Below are positions 26,964 through 36,789 of a stretch of DNA of 64,000 nt, piece after piece. Origin of the DNA: Alphaproteobacteria bacterium. GTDB lineage: Bacteria; Myxococcota_A; UBA796; GCA-2862545. The notes under the pieces are model-generated. The model ran no database searches. It had not been told where the DNA came from and saw nothing but the letters and a program-made list of their open reading frames with translations. How positions within the stretch are numbered: the stretch's first letter is position 1; each line of letters opens with the position of its first letter. Location: NCBI GenBank assembly GCA_020632885.1, contig JACKEQ010000007.1, forward strand, positions 151,134-215,133, read 5' to 3'. The translations under genes were made by a program, and so were the position numbers.

Positions 26964-29900
26964 TCAGATCCTCTCACGGCGTCCGGCGAGGCCGGCGAGC
27001 GCCAGAATTGCGAACAGGTAGCCGGTGTACGGCTTCGGCGCCGACGAGCAGCCGCTCGCGATGCCGCCGGCGTACCGACCGGGGGGGAGATCGTCGGAGG
27101 GGTCGCGGGGGTCGGTGCCGAAGGCGATCTCCTCGGCGTCCGACGTGCCGCCGCCGTCCGTGTCGGAGTCGAGCGGGTCGGTCCCATAGGTGCGGAGCTC
27201 GTCGTAGTCGGACAGACCGTCGTCGTCGGAGTCGGGGTCGAACGGGTCGGTGCCCGCCTCGCGCTCCTCCTGGTCGGTGAGCCCGTCCCCGTCGGAGTCG
27301 CCGAAGATGCCGTCGTCCGAGGGGTCGAGCGGATCGGTGCCCTGGGCGACCTCCACGCCGTCCTCCGCGCCGCCGCCGTCCGTGTCGGTGACCAGCGGGT
27401 CGGTGCCGTACGTCACGACCTCCGCGCCGTCCGTCAGCCCGTCGCCGTCGGTGTCCGGGAAGGACGGGTTGGAGCCGATCTCGAGCTCCTCGAGGTCGGT
27501 GAGACCGTCGTCGTCCCGATCGGCCTCGGGGTCGTCGTCGAGCACGTCGAGCGGGTCGGTGCCCGCGATGACCTCGGCCCCGTCGGAGATCCCGGCTCCA
27601 TCGGTGTCGGTGCTCGTGGGCGAGGTGCGGTGCAGGAGGACCTCCTGGCCGTCCGTCAGGCCGTCGCCGTCCGTGTCGGCCGTGGTCGGCGAGGTGGTGT
27701 GCACGAGCAGCTCCTCGCCGTCGCCCAGACCGTCGTTGTCGGTGTCGCGGTCGTTGGGCGTGGTGCTGGCGGCGACCTCCTCGTCGTCCGTGAGCCCGTC
27801 GCCGTCGGTGTCCGGCACGAGCGGGTGCGAGCCGTGCTGCTCCACCTCGGACCCGTCGGAGAGCCCGTCCCCGTCGGTGTCCGCGACCGTGGGGTCCGTG
27901 TGGTGGACGGTGATCTCCTCGAAGTCCGTCAGCCCGTCGGAGTCGGTGTCGGAGGTGGTGGTGTTCGAGCCGATCGCCGTCTCCCAGGCGTCCGGGATGC
28001 CGTCGGCGTCCGTGTCGGGCCCGGTGAGATCGAAGGCCGAGCGCAGGGGCTCGGGGTCCACGTCGTCCTGCAGGCCGTCGGAGTCGGAGTCCGCCGTGCG
28101 CGGGTTCGTCCCGCCGGTGCGCTCGTCCTCGTCGGAGAGGCCGTCCCCGTCGGTGTCCACGAGGAGCACGTGGGTGCCGAACGTGTGGAGCTCGGCCCCG
28201 TCGGGGATGCCGTCCGCGTCGGTGTCGGCCGAGCCCGGGAGGCTTCCGAGCACGTCGAGCTCCACGCCGTCGGTGAGCCCGTCGCCGTCGGTGTCGCGCA
28301 GGAGGGGCGACGAGAGGCCACGCGTGAGCTCGTAGGCGTCGGAGAGCCCGTCGCCGTCGGAGTCCGCGGTGCGGGGATCGGTGCCGCCCGTGACCTCGTC
28401 GCCGTCGGTGAGCCCGTCGCCGTCGGTGTCCGCCAGCCACGGGTCGCTGCCGAGCGCGATCTCGTCGGCGTCGAGGAGCCCGTCACCGTCGGTGTCGCGA
28501 AGGGCCGGGACGTCGTCAGCGGCGTCGGTAGGCAGGGTCCCGTCGAGCACCTCCACGCCGTCGGAGGTCCCGCCGCCGTCGGTGTCGCGCTCGAGCGGGT
28601 TCGACCCGTACGTGTCGACCTCCTCGCCGTCCGAGAGCCCGTCGCGGTCGGTGTCCGCCACGTTGGGCCGCGTGCCGAGCAGGAGCTCGCGGTCGTCGGT
28701 GAGCCCGTCGCCATCGGTGTCCACGCGGTTCGGGTCCGCGCCCACGGTGGTCTCCTCGAGGTCACCCACGCCGTCCAGGTCGGAGTCCGGGAGGTTCGGG
28801 TCGGTGCGCCAGGTGTGCACCTCCGCGGCGTCCGTCAGACCGTCGTCGTCGGAGTCCGGGTCCGTCGGCGAGGTCAGCGTCGTCACGACCTCGGTGCCGT
28901 CGCGAAGACCGTCGTCGTCGGTGTCCCGGTCGAGCGGGTCGCTGCCGAGGTCGTTCACCTCCACCCCGTCGCCCAGCCCGTCGCCATCGGTGTCACCGTT
29001 GTTCGGGTCGGTGCCGAGGCCGGCCTCCTCGGCGTCCGTGAGACCGTCGTTGTCGGAGTCCTGGTCGGGCACGTCGTCGAGCGGGTCGTTGGGGTCGGTG
29101 CCGTTGGTCACCTCGTCGCCGTCGTCCACACCGCCCGCGTCCGTGTCCGCGACGGCGGGGTTCGTCGGACCCCAGGGTGCGAGCGGGCCGGTGCCGCCGA
29201 CCTCGTCGCCGTCCGACAGACCGTCGTCGTCGGAGTCGGTGTCCGTGTCGGAGGTGCCGTACAGCGCCTCGTCAGCCGCGGAGAGCCCGTCCCCATCGAC
29301 GTCGTCGGGGCTCGACACGACGGTGGTCGTCGGGTCGTCGGGGCCCGGCAGCGCGGGGTCGTCCGACAGCCAGGTGCCCTCGGCGCCCGTGACGGTCGTC
29401 TGCTGGGTCAGGAGCGTGCCGTCCGCCATGGGCTGCATCACGCGGGTCTGGAACAGGAGGGTCGCGGTGGACCCGGCCGGCACGGTGAAGTCGCTGGCCA
29501 GCACAGGGTCGGCCTCCGTCACCGTGCCGCCCGTGGCGCCCAGGAGCGTGGCGCTCGCACCCAGCAGCGTGGTGCCGGCCGGGACGGGCATGGTGGCCGT
29601 CAGCCCCGTCAGGTCGACGTCGCCGGTGTTCTCCATCGTCACGGTCCAGGTGACGATGCCACCCGGCGAGACGCTCGTGTCGGAGACCAGGCCGGTCACG
29701 ACGAGCCCGACGACCTCGGGGTCCACCGTCACCGTCACGAGACCGTCGTCGGTGTCGGTCGGGTCGGCGTCGCCGTCCCCGTCGTTGTCGAAGCCGTCGC
29801 TCTGCGGGTCGAGGGTCTCCCCGGCCTCCAGGGTCGACCAGCTCGCGAGGCGCAGCTCGACGTCCACGGGGGCGGGCCCCACGTCCGCGTCCACCAAGGC

Positions 29901-32900
29901 CACGAAGCGCCAGGAGGCCGTCTGGGTGGTCTCCAGGCAGCCCTCGCCGAAGGACACGCTGCCCGCGGCGAAGGTCCAGGTGGGCTCGTCGTCGGCCGTG
30001 CCGTTGCCGTCGTTGTCCACGCCGTCCGTCGCGGGATCGTGGAGCGACAGGCCGGTCGGGACGTCCAGCGTGAAGGCCGGCGAGCACACCAGCCCCGGAC
30101 CGGCCGCGGCGAGGGTCACGTCGAGGGCGAGCTCGTCGCCAGCCCGCGGTGCCGCGCCGTCGTCCGTGAGGTTGGTGACGTCGAGCACGAAGGTCGGCTG
30201 GGACGGGAGGATCTCGAGGTCCACCGTGGCCGGCTGGCTCCCGAGACCGGACTGCAGGAGCAGCGCCAGCTGCGCGGGACCCGCGGCGAACGGGCTCTGG
30301 GCGCGGCCGGTGAGGCGCACGACCACCACGTCGTCGGCGGGGTCACCGTTCGCGGGGTTCGTCCAGGTCCCGAGGTCCAGGACCTCCTCCTGCCCGGAGA
30401 CCCCGGCCAGGGTGAGCGAGGGGTTCGCGAGGGTGCCCGCGAAGCCCGTCGTGTCGGCCTCCGCACCCAGGAGCGCGATGCCGGCCGGCGGCGTCGCCGT
30501 GATCGTCAGGCCGGAGCCGCCCTCGGGCACCCGCACGACCATCTCGAAGGTCACCTCCTCGCCCAGGAACAGCGCGGGGTCGGTGCTCCGCGCGTCGCTC
30601 GAGTCCGCGAAGGACGCGGCGAGGGTGGCCGTGCTGTTCGTGAACGTGGCCGTCGACGGGGCCGCCCCGTAGGCGCGCTCCACACCCTGGGTGTCGTAGG
30701 AGCTCGCGCTCGCGGGGGTCTCGCCGGGGAGGCTCGTCCAGGCGACGGCGGTGACGGCGTCCTGGGTGGATCCCGGCACCGCGGTCGCGGCGCTCGTCAT
30801 GGCGACGGTGAACGTACAGGTCGTCGCCAGGGCCAGGGACGGCACGGTGACGGTGGCTCCCCCGGTGGTCACGGACTGCTCGACCAGCCCGGCGCACGTC
30901 CCGGCGTCGACCGACACGATCTCCATCCCACCGACCGTCGAGACGTCGACGGCGATGTCGTTCGCCTCGGACGTCGAGCCCACGGCGTGACCGAGGGTGA
31001 CGGACAGGGTGACCGCGTCGCCCGCATCCCCGGTGCTCACGTCGAGGGCCGTGTCCACGGTGACGGACGGCTCGACGACGGTGACGGAGTCCGCGGTGAC
31101 CGACGTCGATCCCAGGCTGACGGTGTGGGCGAGCACGTCGCCGGCGGCGGTGTCCGGCACGTCGACCACGACCGCCGTCATCGTGAACGTCAGGGTCTCG
31201 ACGGTGCCCGCGTCCGCGTCGGTGTTCACGAGGTCGCCGAGGTCCCAGCTCACATCGCGACCGCCACCCGTCACGGTGGGCACGGGGAGCACGCACGCCC
31301 CACCGCCGCAGGTGAGCGCGGAGCTGGCGGCGAACCCGGTGGCGTCCACGAACGCGAGCTCCGCGGGGAGCACATCGTTCACGACGGCCCCCGTGAGCGT
31401 GCCCTGCGGCACGGTGATCTCGACGTCCCAGGACACCACCTCGCCCACCCGGGCCTCACTCGCGGAGGAGCGCACGGCGGCGGTGGCGACGTTCGGCACG
31501 GCCACGCCGACCGGGGTGCTCGTGACCAGGTCGTCCACACCGCCGGCCCCGGTGCGCTCCACGGTCGCCGCACCGGGCTGGGTCGACCAGGACCCCGTGA
31601 ACACGGCGTCGATCTGGCCGCCGAGCGTCGCGTCCTGCGTGACGTCCGCGTCGATGGAGAAGCAGGAGGTCTCCCCCACCATGAGGTCCGTCCAGGCGAT
31701 CTGGAGGGTCGTGCTCGTGAAGCTCGCGACGCTCGGATTCGGTCCGGACACGGGCGTGAGCCCGGAGAGCCCCGTGAGGCCCGTGGGCAGGGTCAGGAGG
31801 AGCTCGGGGTCCCAGGCATCCACCGACCCGTCGTTGGCGTAGCAGAAGTCGTAGGTGACGGAGTCGCCGCCGACCACCGTCGTCGACGCGGTGGTCGCGG
31901 TGATCGTGAGGGCCGGCTCCACGACGCCCTGGTCGAACCGCGCGGAGGCCAGCGTGCTCCCGGACCGGCGCACCCGGCCGCGGTGGGAGGTGACCTGCCC
32001 GCCCTGGTTGGCCGCGTCGTTCGCGAGGACCGCGTCGAACACGAGCACCACGCGCTCGTCGGTGCCGGGGTCCGTGTCGGTGTTCGTGATCGTCGTCGGG
32101 TCCGAGGTGATGTCCGCACCCACCGTGAACGTCGTCACCGAGCGGCTGACGGACGGATCGTCGGTGAACACGACCGATCCGGGGTCGACGATCCACGCGT
32201 CGCCGAGGACGTCGTCGAGCACGATCCCGGCGTGCACGCCCTCGGGCACGATGTACTCGACCTGGAAGGACACGACGTCACCGATGGTGCCCACCGGGCT
32301 GTTCGTGCGGGTGACGCGGACCTCGAAGGGGTCGAGGGCCACGGCCGCCGTGTCGCGGATCGGGGCGCCCACGTGGGACGTCCCGCTGTCGAGGCTCGCG
32401 TAGGCCCCGATCTCCACGGTGTTCTCGAGGTCCTCGCCCGCGGGGGCATCCACGTCGACGGTGGCGCTGTAGGTGATCGTCACCGTCTCGCCGGCCGGGA
32501 TCGTGTCGAGGATCAGGCCGCCCCCGAAGAGGTCGCCGGAGCCCGTGTGCCCGCTCGTGATCGTCGGCCCGGAAGCCAGTGTCAGGCCCGTCGGGAGGGC
32601 GTCGAGCACGCTCACGTCGAAGGCGTCGGCGCCTCCGGTGTTGGGGATCGCGATCGTGTAGACGATCGTGTCGCCAGCGTCCGGATTCCCGGTCTGATCG
32701 TGGCTCTTCGTGATCGCGATCCGCGGCTCGCGCACGGTCATGGAGACGATCGCGCGATCGTCGAGGGCCACGGCACCGTCGGCCGCCTGGACCGCGTCGT
32801 TCGTGAGCACGAGCCCGTCCGCCAGGGGCGCGTCGCTCACGGTCATGTCGAGCTCGAGCTCCACCGTGAAGGCCGTCGTGGGCGCGCTGCCCTGACCGTC

Positions 32901-34634
32901 GAAGGTGAACGCCAGGCTGTTGGCGGCGGCGTCGACGTCCACGGAGACCACGGCGGGGCCCGTGTGGCCGGCCCCGTAGCGCACCGCTCCCCCGCCCCCA
33001 CCGAGCAGCGCGAGCACCGCGGCCGCGTCTCCGTGCTCGGACGCGTCGTGCAGGGGCTGCGGCAGGAAGTCCGTGATCGTGAGGCCCGTGATGTCGCCGG
33101 CCGTGAAGGACCCCGTCAGCCGGTACGTGACGACCTCGCCGGGCTTCACCTCGAAGGGCCCGGCCACCGGGGTGCCGTCGATGGCCGTGATGGTCTTGGT
33201 CAGCGTCGGCTCGGCGACCGTCACACGGGCGTCCTGGTCGCCGTCCGCCTCGGCCACGACGAGCGCGTTGCCGTTCACCGTCGTGACGAGGGTGTGCTGC
33301 GGATCGAACACCTGGCCCGGCAGCACGGGGCTCGTGTCGACGAAGGTCTGGTCGACGATCGCCGTGAGGCAGTGGGTCTCCGAGGCTCCGGGCCCGAGGT
33401 CCGCGGCGACGTCGAAGAGGATCTCGGTACCCCCGGCGACCGCCGTCGCCGAGAGGAAGCCCGCGTCACCGCTCGTGACGAAGCCGAGCCCGTCGGGCAG
33501 GAAGCTCGTCAGCGCGGCCGGGGCGGAGGTGGCGGTGAAGGCGTCGGAGACCTTCGCGACCACGCAGACCTCGAGCTCGTCGCCGGGGACGGGTGCCGAG
33601 CCGGGGTTCGTGACGTTGGTGATGGACTCCTCGAGCTCGACGGCGTGGGCCGTGTGGTCGACGCTGGCGGACGCCGCGACCGGGCCGGAGGTGTGCTCGG
33701 CGTCCTCGAGGGTGGCGGTGGCCGACAGCGCGACGGGCGTCCCGTCGGAAGCGACGGTCAGGTCGTCGAAGTAGCCTTCCACCTCGATGATCGTGATGCC
33801 CGTGAGGTCCGGGAAGGTGACCGCCAGCTCCTCGCCGGCCGTCGACGGGAAGCTGGCCGGGCTCTGCACCGTGCCGCCGGTGGTGACGGACGTCGCGACG
33901 AAGCCGGGCGGGAGCACGTCCCGGACGGTGAGATCGCCGGCCACGCCAGCGATCGTCTCGCCTGCCGCGACCTCCACGCGGATCCGGTAGCTCACCGGGA
34001 AGGTCGGGCCGGTCGGCTCATCCGTGGGGTCGACGGTGTGGCGCAGGGACGCGATGGACGGGGTGACGACGGTCGTCTCCTCGTCGGCCTGCACGGTGGG
34101 GTCGTCGCTCCGGATGGGCGGATCCGACACGGCGTCGTCGAGGGCGTCGAGGCCGAGCTGGTAGCTGCAGGACGCGTAGAGGGACAGCGGGGTGCCGGGC
34201 GTGACGGAGGGTGCGGCACGCAGGGCGAGCTGGACCGTGGTCGCCGGGCTGCCACCCGCCTGGGACGCGAACGGCAGGCGCACCGCAGCGAGGCGGTAGC
34301 CCACGGGGACCGCGATGGGCTCGCCGGAGACGGGGTGTGCGAGGGGATCCACACCGTCGGACACGCCGCCGTCGAGCACCACGAGGCCGATGGTGAGCGC
34401 GGTAGCCCCGTCGATCGACACACCAGGCGGCAACAGGACGTCCACGGTGGGCCCGAAGCCCGCCGTGGCGTCGGTGTTGGCCATCCGCACGGTCGCCGTG
34501 AAGGGGCTGTCCACCAGCGGCGTCGCGTCCGCATCGAGCGTGCAGCCCGGCGTGGCGGCGGCCGCGTCGAAGCCCGCGAGGACGAGCCCTGCGAGCAGGC
34601 CCATGCGGGTCGGGGTGAGGGTGCGTGCGGACAT
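26964..34634 (-). CDS. Giant surface protein: DUF11-like domains, about 30 TSP3-type repeats, C-terminal sorting tail
   Basis: 2,556 residues. The ATG at 34634 follows AGGAGACCTGG and gives a signal peptide (about 1-27, ending 'FDAAAA'). Residues about 30-1770 are repeated Ig-like DUF11-type domains ('VTYRLTGSFTAGDITGLTIT', 'GDTIVYTIAIPNTGGADAFD', 'WTVTMENTGDVDLTGLTATM'). Residues about 1775-2515 are about 30 units of 'DTDGDGLTDGxE' type, calcium-binding loops as in thrombospondin type 3 repeats. The C-terminus has 'ASGCSSAPKPY', a hydrophobic run and 'RRERI', a MYXO-CTERM-like tail. It is probably a long calcium-stiffened fibre or adhesin on the cell surface. Both genes of the OmpA pair downstream lie on the same strand. 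Confidence 0.88.
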   Translation of the reverse strand: MSARTLTPTRMGLLAGLVLAGFDAAAATPGCTLDADATPLVDSPFTATVRMANTDATAGFGPTVDVLLPPGVSIDGATALTIGLVVLDGGVSDGVDPLAHPVSGEPIAVPVGYRLAAVRLPFASQAGGSPATTVQLALRAAPSVTPGTPLSLYASCSYQLGLDALDDAVSDPPIRSDDPTVQADEETTVVTPSIASLRHTVDPTDEPTGPTFPVSYRIRVEVAAGETIAGVAGDLTVRDVLPPGFVATSVTTGGTVQSPASFPSTAGEELAVTFPDLTGITIIEVEGYFDDLTVASDGTPVALSATATLEDAEHTSGPVAASASVDHTAHAVELEESITNVTNPGSAPVPGDELEVCVVAKVSDAFTATSAPAALTSFLPDGLGFVTSGDAGFLSATAVAGGTEILFDVAADLGPGASETHCLTAIVDQTFVDTSPVLPGQVFDPQHTLVTTVNGNALVVAEADGDQDARVTVAEPTLTKTITAIDGTPVAGPFEVKPGEVVTYRLTGSFTAGDITGLTITDFLPQPLHDASEHGDAAAVLALLGGGGGAVRYGAGHTGPAVVSVDVDAAANSLAFTFDGQGSAPTTAFTVELELDMTVSDAPLADGLVLTNDAVQAADGAVALDDRAIVSMTVREPRIAITKSHDQTGNPDAGDTIVYTIAIPNTGGADAFDVSVLDALPTGLTLASGPTITSGHTGSGDLFGGGLILDTIPAGETVTITYSATVDVDAPAGEDLENTVEIGAYASLDSGTSHVGAPIRDTAAVALDPFEVRVTRTNSPVGTIGDVVSFQVEYIVPEGVHAGIVLDDVLGDAWIVDPGSVVFTDDPSVSRSVTTFTVGADITSDPTTITNTDTDPGTDERVVLVFDAVLANDAANQGGQVTSHRGRVRRSGSTLASARFDQGVVEPALTITATTASTTVVGGDSVTYDFCYANDGSVDAWDPELLLTLPTGLTGLSGLTPVSGPNPSVASFTSTTLQIAWTDLMVGETSCFSIDADVTQDATLGGQIDAVFTGSWSTQPGAATVERTGAGGVDDLVTSTPVGVAVPNVATAAVRSSASEARVGEVVSWDVEITVPQGTLTGAVVNDVLPAELAFVDATGFAASSALTCGGGACVLPVPTVTGGGRDVSWDLGDLVNTDADAGTVETLTFTMTAVVVDVPDTAAGDVLAHTVSLGSTSVTADSVTVVEPSVTVDTALDVSTGDAGDAVTLSVTLGHAVGSTSEANDIAVDVSTVGGMEIVSVDAGTCAGLVEQSVTTGGATVTVPSLALATTCTFTVAMTSAATAVPGSTQDAVTAVAWTSLPGETPASASSYDTQGVERAYGAAPSTATFTNSTATLAASFADSSDARSTDPALFLGEEVTFEMVVRVPEGGSGLTITATPPAGIALLGAEADTTGFAGTLANPSLTLAGVSGQEEVLDLGTWTNPANGDPADDVVVVRLTGRAQSPFAAGPAQLALLLQSGLGSQPATVDLEILPSQPTFVLDVTNLTDDGAAPRAGDELALDVTLAAAGPGLVCSPAFTLDVPTGLSLHDPATDGVDNDGNGTADDEPTWTFAAGSVSFGEGCLETTQTASWRFVALVDADVGPAPVDVELRLASWSTLEAGETLDPQSDGFDNDGDGDADPTDTDDGLVTVTVDPEVVGLVVTGLVSDTSVSPGGIVTWTVTMENTGDVDLTGLTATMPVPAGTTLLGASATLLGATGGTVTEADPVLASDFTVPAGSTATLLFQTRVMQPMADGTLLTQQTTVTGAEGTWLSDDPALPGPDDPTTTVVSSPDDVDGDGLSAADEALYGTSDTDTDSDDDGLSDGDEVGGTGPLAPWGPTNPAVADTDAGGVDDGDEVTNGTDPNDPLDDVPDQDSDNDGLTDAEEAGLGTDPNNGDTDGDGLGDGVEVNDLGSDPLDRDTDDDGLRDGTEVVTTLTSPTDPDSDDDGLTDAAEVHTWRTDPNLPDSDLDGVGDLEETTVGADPNRVDTDGDGLTDDRELLLGTRPNVADTDRDGLSDGEEVDTYGSNPLERDTDGGGTSDGVEVLDGTLPTDAADDVPALRDTDGDGLLDADEIALGSDPWLADTDGDGLTDGDEVTGGTDPRTADSDGDGLSDAYELTRGLSSPLLRDTDGDGLTDGVELDVLGSLPGSADTDADGIPDGAELHTFGTHVLLVDTDGDGLSDEDERTGGTNPRTADSDSDGLQDDVDPEPLRSAFDLTGPDTDADGIPDAWETAIGSNTTTSDTDSDGLTDFEEITVHHTDPTVADTDGDGLSDGSEVEQHGSHPLVPDTDGDGLTDDEEVAASTTPNDRDTDNDGLGDGEELLVHTTSPTTADTDGDGLTDGQEVLLHRTSPTSTDTDGAGISDGAEVIAGTDPLDVLDDDPEADRDDDGLTDLEELEIGSNPSFPDTDGDGLTDGAEVVTYGTDPLVTDTDGGGAEDGVEVAQGTDPLDPSDDGIFGDSDGDGLTDQEEREAGTDPFDPDSDDDGLSDYDELRTYGTDPLDSDTDGGGTSDAEEIAFGTDPRDPSDDLPPGRYAGGIASGCSSAPKPYTGYLFAILALAGLAGRRERI
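27090..29320 (-). repeat. TSP3-type coding repeat block, about 30 units
   Basis: About 30 imperfect units of 66-90 bp, each with a core coding 'D-T/S-D-x-D-G-L-x-D-x-x-E'. Unit boundaries vary by a few residues, and DNA identity between units is moderate, so this is an old protein repeat rather than a recent DNA expansion. The CGTCGCCGTCGGTGTC core recurs throughout on the plus strand. Confidence 0.9.
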
Positions 34635-34698
34635 CCAGGTCTCCTGCAGCGAAGCTGGGCAGACCTACAACGCCGGGCCCTCCCCGTCCACGCCCGCG

Positions 34699-35457
34699 TC
34701 ACACGGGCGTCATACGGCTCCGGCGACGGACGATCAGACCCAGCAGGGCCAGGGGCGCCCATGTGAGCCCGGCGCCGCCCGTGCTGCTGCAACCGAAGGT
34801 CCTTCCTTCGTCGACGGGTCGCACGGTCTCGATGTCCGCGGCCTCGTAGCAGAGGTCGGGCCCGGCGACCCAGCTCCCCTGATCGTCGCGCACCTCGGCG
34901 TGCACGCACGCTGCCGTCGGGTCGCCCGCCCACCCGAGGTACACGGCCTGCCCGGCCACGCTGGCCCCCCACTCCCCCGTGGGGTCCTGCACGCGCACGA
35001 TGTGGCTGTCGGGCCCGATGACGTCGGCCACGAGGGACAGGATCCCGTCGCCCTCGTAGAACACGAGGGTGCCGAGCTCGAGGGTCGGGCCATCGGTCAG
35101 GGCCACGGCGGCGGTGGGTCCCGCGGTGAACCCGAAGGACACGGGGTACCCGTCGGCCTCCAGATCCACGCGGTAGGACGTGCCGTCTGCGAGGGCGAGC
35201 TGCGGGAGCTCCAGGATGGCCGTGTCGCCGGCGAACGTGGGCGCCAGGATGCCGGACCACACGACGGTCTCCGTGCCGTCCACCACCGTGGCGAGCACGT
35301 CGGTGTGGGAGCCACAGGTCTCGAAGAGGGCGGTGGGCGCGATGTCGACGGGGACATCGCTGGCGCCCTGCACGGGCCACGTGGCGGAGAGCCAGGGGGC
35401 GCAGGGCTCGGGGGCGGCCTGGTCGGCCTGGGCGAGAGCGAACGTGACGAACAGCAT
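34699..35457 (-). CDS. Small exported protein with Ig-like domain and MYXO-CTERM-like tail
   Basis: 252 residues from the ATG at 35457 (ribosome site TGGAGTCCTC), with signal peptide 'MLFVTFALAQA'. The first part ('ATWPVQGASDVPVDIAPTAL') is a Big_5-like Ig domain, common in myxobacterial secreted proteins. The C-terminus has 'FGCSSTGGAG', a hydrophobic run ('WAPLALLGLIV') and 'RRRSR', a MYXO-CTERM-like anchor. It lies 64 bp upstream of the giant surface-protein gene on the same strand, and the two may be one unit. Confidence 0.75.
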   Translation of the reverse strand: MLFVTFALAQADQAAPEPCAPWLSATWPVQGASDVPVDIAPTALFETCGSHTDVLATVVDGTETVVWSGILAPTFAGDTAILELPQLALADGTSYRVDLEADGYPVSFGFTAGPTAAVALTDGPTLELGTLVFYEGDGILSLVADVIGPDSHIVRVQDPTGEWGASVAGQAVYLGWAGDPTAACVHAEVRDDQGSWVAGPDLCYEAADIETVRPVDEGRTFGCSSTGGAGLTWAPLALLGLIVRRRSRMTPV

Positions 35458-35589
35458 GAGGACTCCAGGAGCTCGGGAGGACGATGCCACCCGAGCACGT
35501 CGCGTGCCACTTCAGAAACGACCATGGACACGGGCCCTGTGGCAGAGTCGGTGTGCGGATCGCGACACGGGTGTCGCGGTGGAGGGCGG

Positions 35590-35904
35590 ATGGACGACGG
35601 CGTGCGCGTGGTGTTCGAGGGGCCGGAGGGGCGCTCGGTGGTCACGATCGACCTCGGCGCCGGTACGCTGACCGGGGCCAACGGTGGTCGTCTCCTGCCC
35701 CGCCGGGACGCGGAGCGCGTGCGAGCGGCCCTCGACGTCCTGATTCCGCGCGGTGACCTCTACGAGCGCACGTCCCAGGCCATCGAGGGCGAGGTGCGCT
35801 TCGAGATCGTGCGGGACGGACGGGTGGTCGTTCAGACGTGGGCGGGCGACGGGCGGCCGCTGGACGCGCCCATGCGGGACGTCGTGGAGGTCGCGCGGCG
35901 CTAG
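35590..35904 (+). CDS. Small cytoplasmic protein, unknown function
   Basis: 104 residues. The ATG follows GGTGGAGGGCGG. There is no signal or membrane span. The sequence alternates beta and helix ('VVFEGPEGRSVVTIDLGAGT', 'RDAERVRAALDVLIPRG', 'EVRFEIVRDGRVVVQTW'), with strong third-position G/C bias supporting a real gene. I do not recognise the family. It is divergent from the Ig-like protein gene (132 bp between starts) and convergent with the lipoprotein array, 3 bp away. Confidence 0.6.
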   Translation: MDDGVRVVFEGPEGRSVVTIDLGAGTLTGANGGRLLPRRDAERVRAALDVLIPRGDLYERTSQAIEGEVRFEIVRDGRVVVQTWAGDGRPLDAPMRDVVEVARR

Positions 35905-35907
35905 CGG

Positions 35908-36789
35908 TCAGTCCAGGGACAGCCCGTCGGTGCGGGGGCCTTCGCAGACGATGCCGCCGTCCTCCGGCAGGGCGCACACGGTGACCGGGGCGTCGTACCG
36001 CTCGACGAAGCTCCCGTCGGCTGCGTAGTACGGGTACCGGGCGGCCGAGAAGGCCAGGACGGGCCCGAAGTCGTGCACGGTGCCGTCGTTGCACACGAGC
36101 GTGCTGGCGTTCTTCAGGGCGCACGCGGCACCGAGGCTGCCGACCAGGGCGCGGTACGGGGGTTCGGTGGCCCAGCCCGTGAAGGGTGCGGTGCCCGCGC
36201 AGTGGATGGTGCCCTGCCCGTCCAGCACGCACGCGCCGGCGCGGTCGCGGTGGACGTCGGCCACGATGGCGGTCGGGGCGACGGGCAGGTCGACGGTGAG
36301 GTCGGGCGCGCCGTGCACCCAGAGGCGCCGGGCGGTGTCGACGCCGGCGGGATGGCTGTCGGCGAGCACGACCCAGGGGCCGGCGGGCGCGTCGAGGGTG
36401 AGGTCGTGGTTGACGTCGGGCACGAGGACCCCGTCGGCCGTGAGCCCCCCGTAGTCGGTGAGCTGGACGACAGGCTCGGGCAGCGTCGGGCAGGCCACCC
36501 AGGGCGTGTCGGCGCACGCGACCACCACGACCCGCCCGTCCGCGTCGAGCCCGCGCAGGAGCCCGGGTCGGTGGGACTGGATGGACACGAGGGGCGGCAG
36601 GTCGTCGGGGATGTCGCGCACCCACGGCTCGGGGAGCCCGGTGTCGTCGGGGGCCCAGCAGGTCACCCGGCCGTCCGGGTCGAGCGCACAGGGCTGGGTC
36701 ACGAGGTCGACGTACGGGACCGGCGGGGTCTCGGGGTCTCTGCAGCCCAGCGCGGCGAGCAGGAGGAGCTCAGAGGTCCTCGAGCGCAT
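35908..36789 (-). CDS. Array lipoprotein A (last gene): four C-x9-C units
   Basis: 293 residues. The lipobox 'LAALGC' follows 'MRSRTSELLL', with the lipidated cysteine at 16. The ribosome site GGAGG lies inside the upstream gene, and the start overlaps that gene by 20 nt. The four C-x9-C units of the array are kept ('CALDPDGRVTC', 'CVLDGQGTIHC', 'CALKNASTLVC', 'CALPEDGGIVC'), but the sequence between them has diverged strongly from the other copies. The C-terminus ('GPRTDGLSLD') differs from the 'DALEDL' end of the others, as fits a gene with no array member after it. The pattern resembles RCC1-type repeats; function unknown. Confidence 0.75.
   Translation of the reverse strand: MRSRTSELLLLAALGCRDPETPPVPYVDLVTQPCALDPDGRVTCWAPDDTGLPEPWVRDIPDDLPPLVSIQSHRPGLLRGLDADGRVVVVACADTPWVACPTLPEPVVQLTDYGGLTADGVLVPDVNHDLTLDAPAGPWVVLADSHPAGVDTARRLWVHGAPDLTVDLPVAPTAIVADVHRDRAGACVLDGQGTIHCAGTAPFTGWATEPPYRALVGSLGAACALKNASTLVCNDGTVHDFGPVLAFSAARYPYYAADGSFVERYDAPVTVCALPEDGGIVCEGPRTDGLSLD

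Noticed and set aside
26943..34766. Open frame of 2,607 codons on the plus strand across the giant surface-protein gene
   Set aside because: It is antisense to a gene with a signal peptide, ribosome site and recognisable domains. The plus-strand product is Arg/Gly/Val/His-rich with no domain. GC-biased third positions and the repetitive GDG codons of the minus strand remove stops from this frame.
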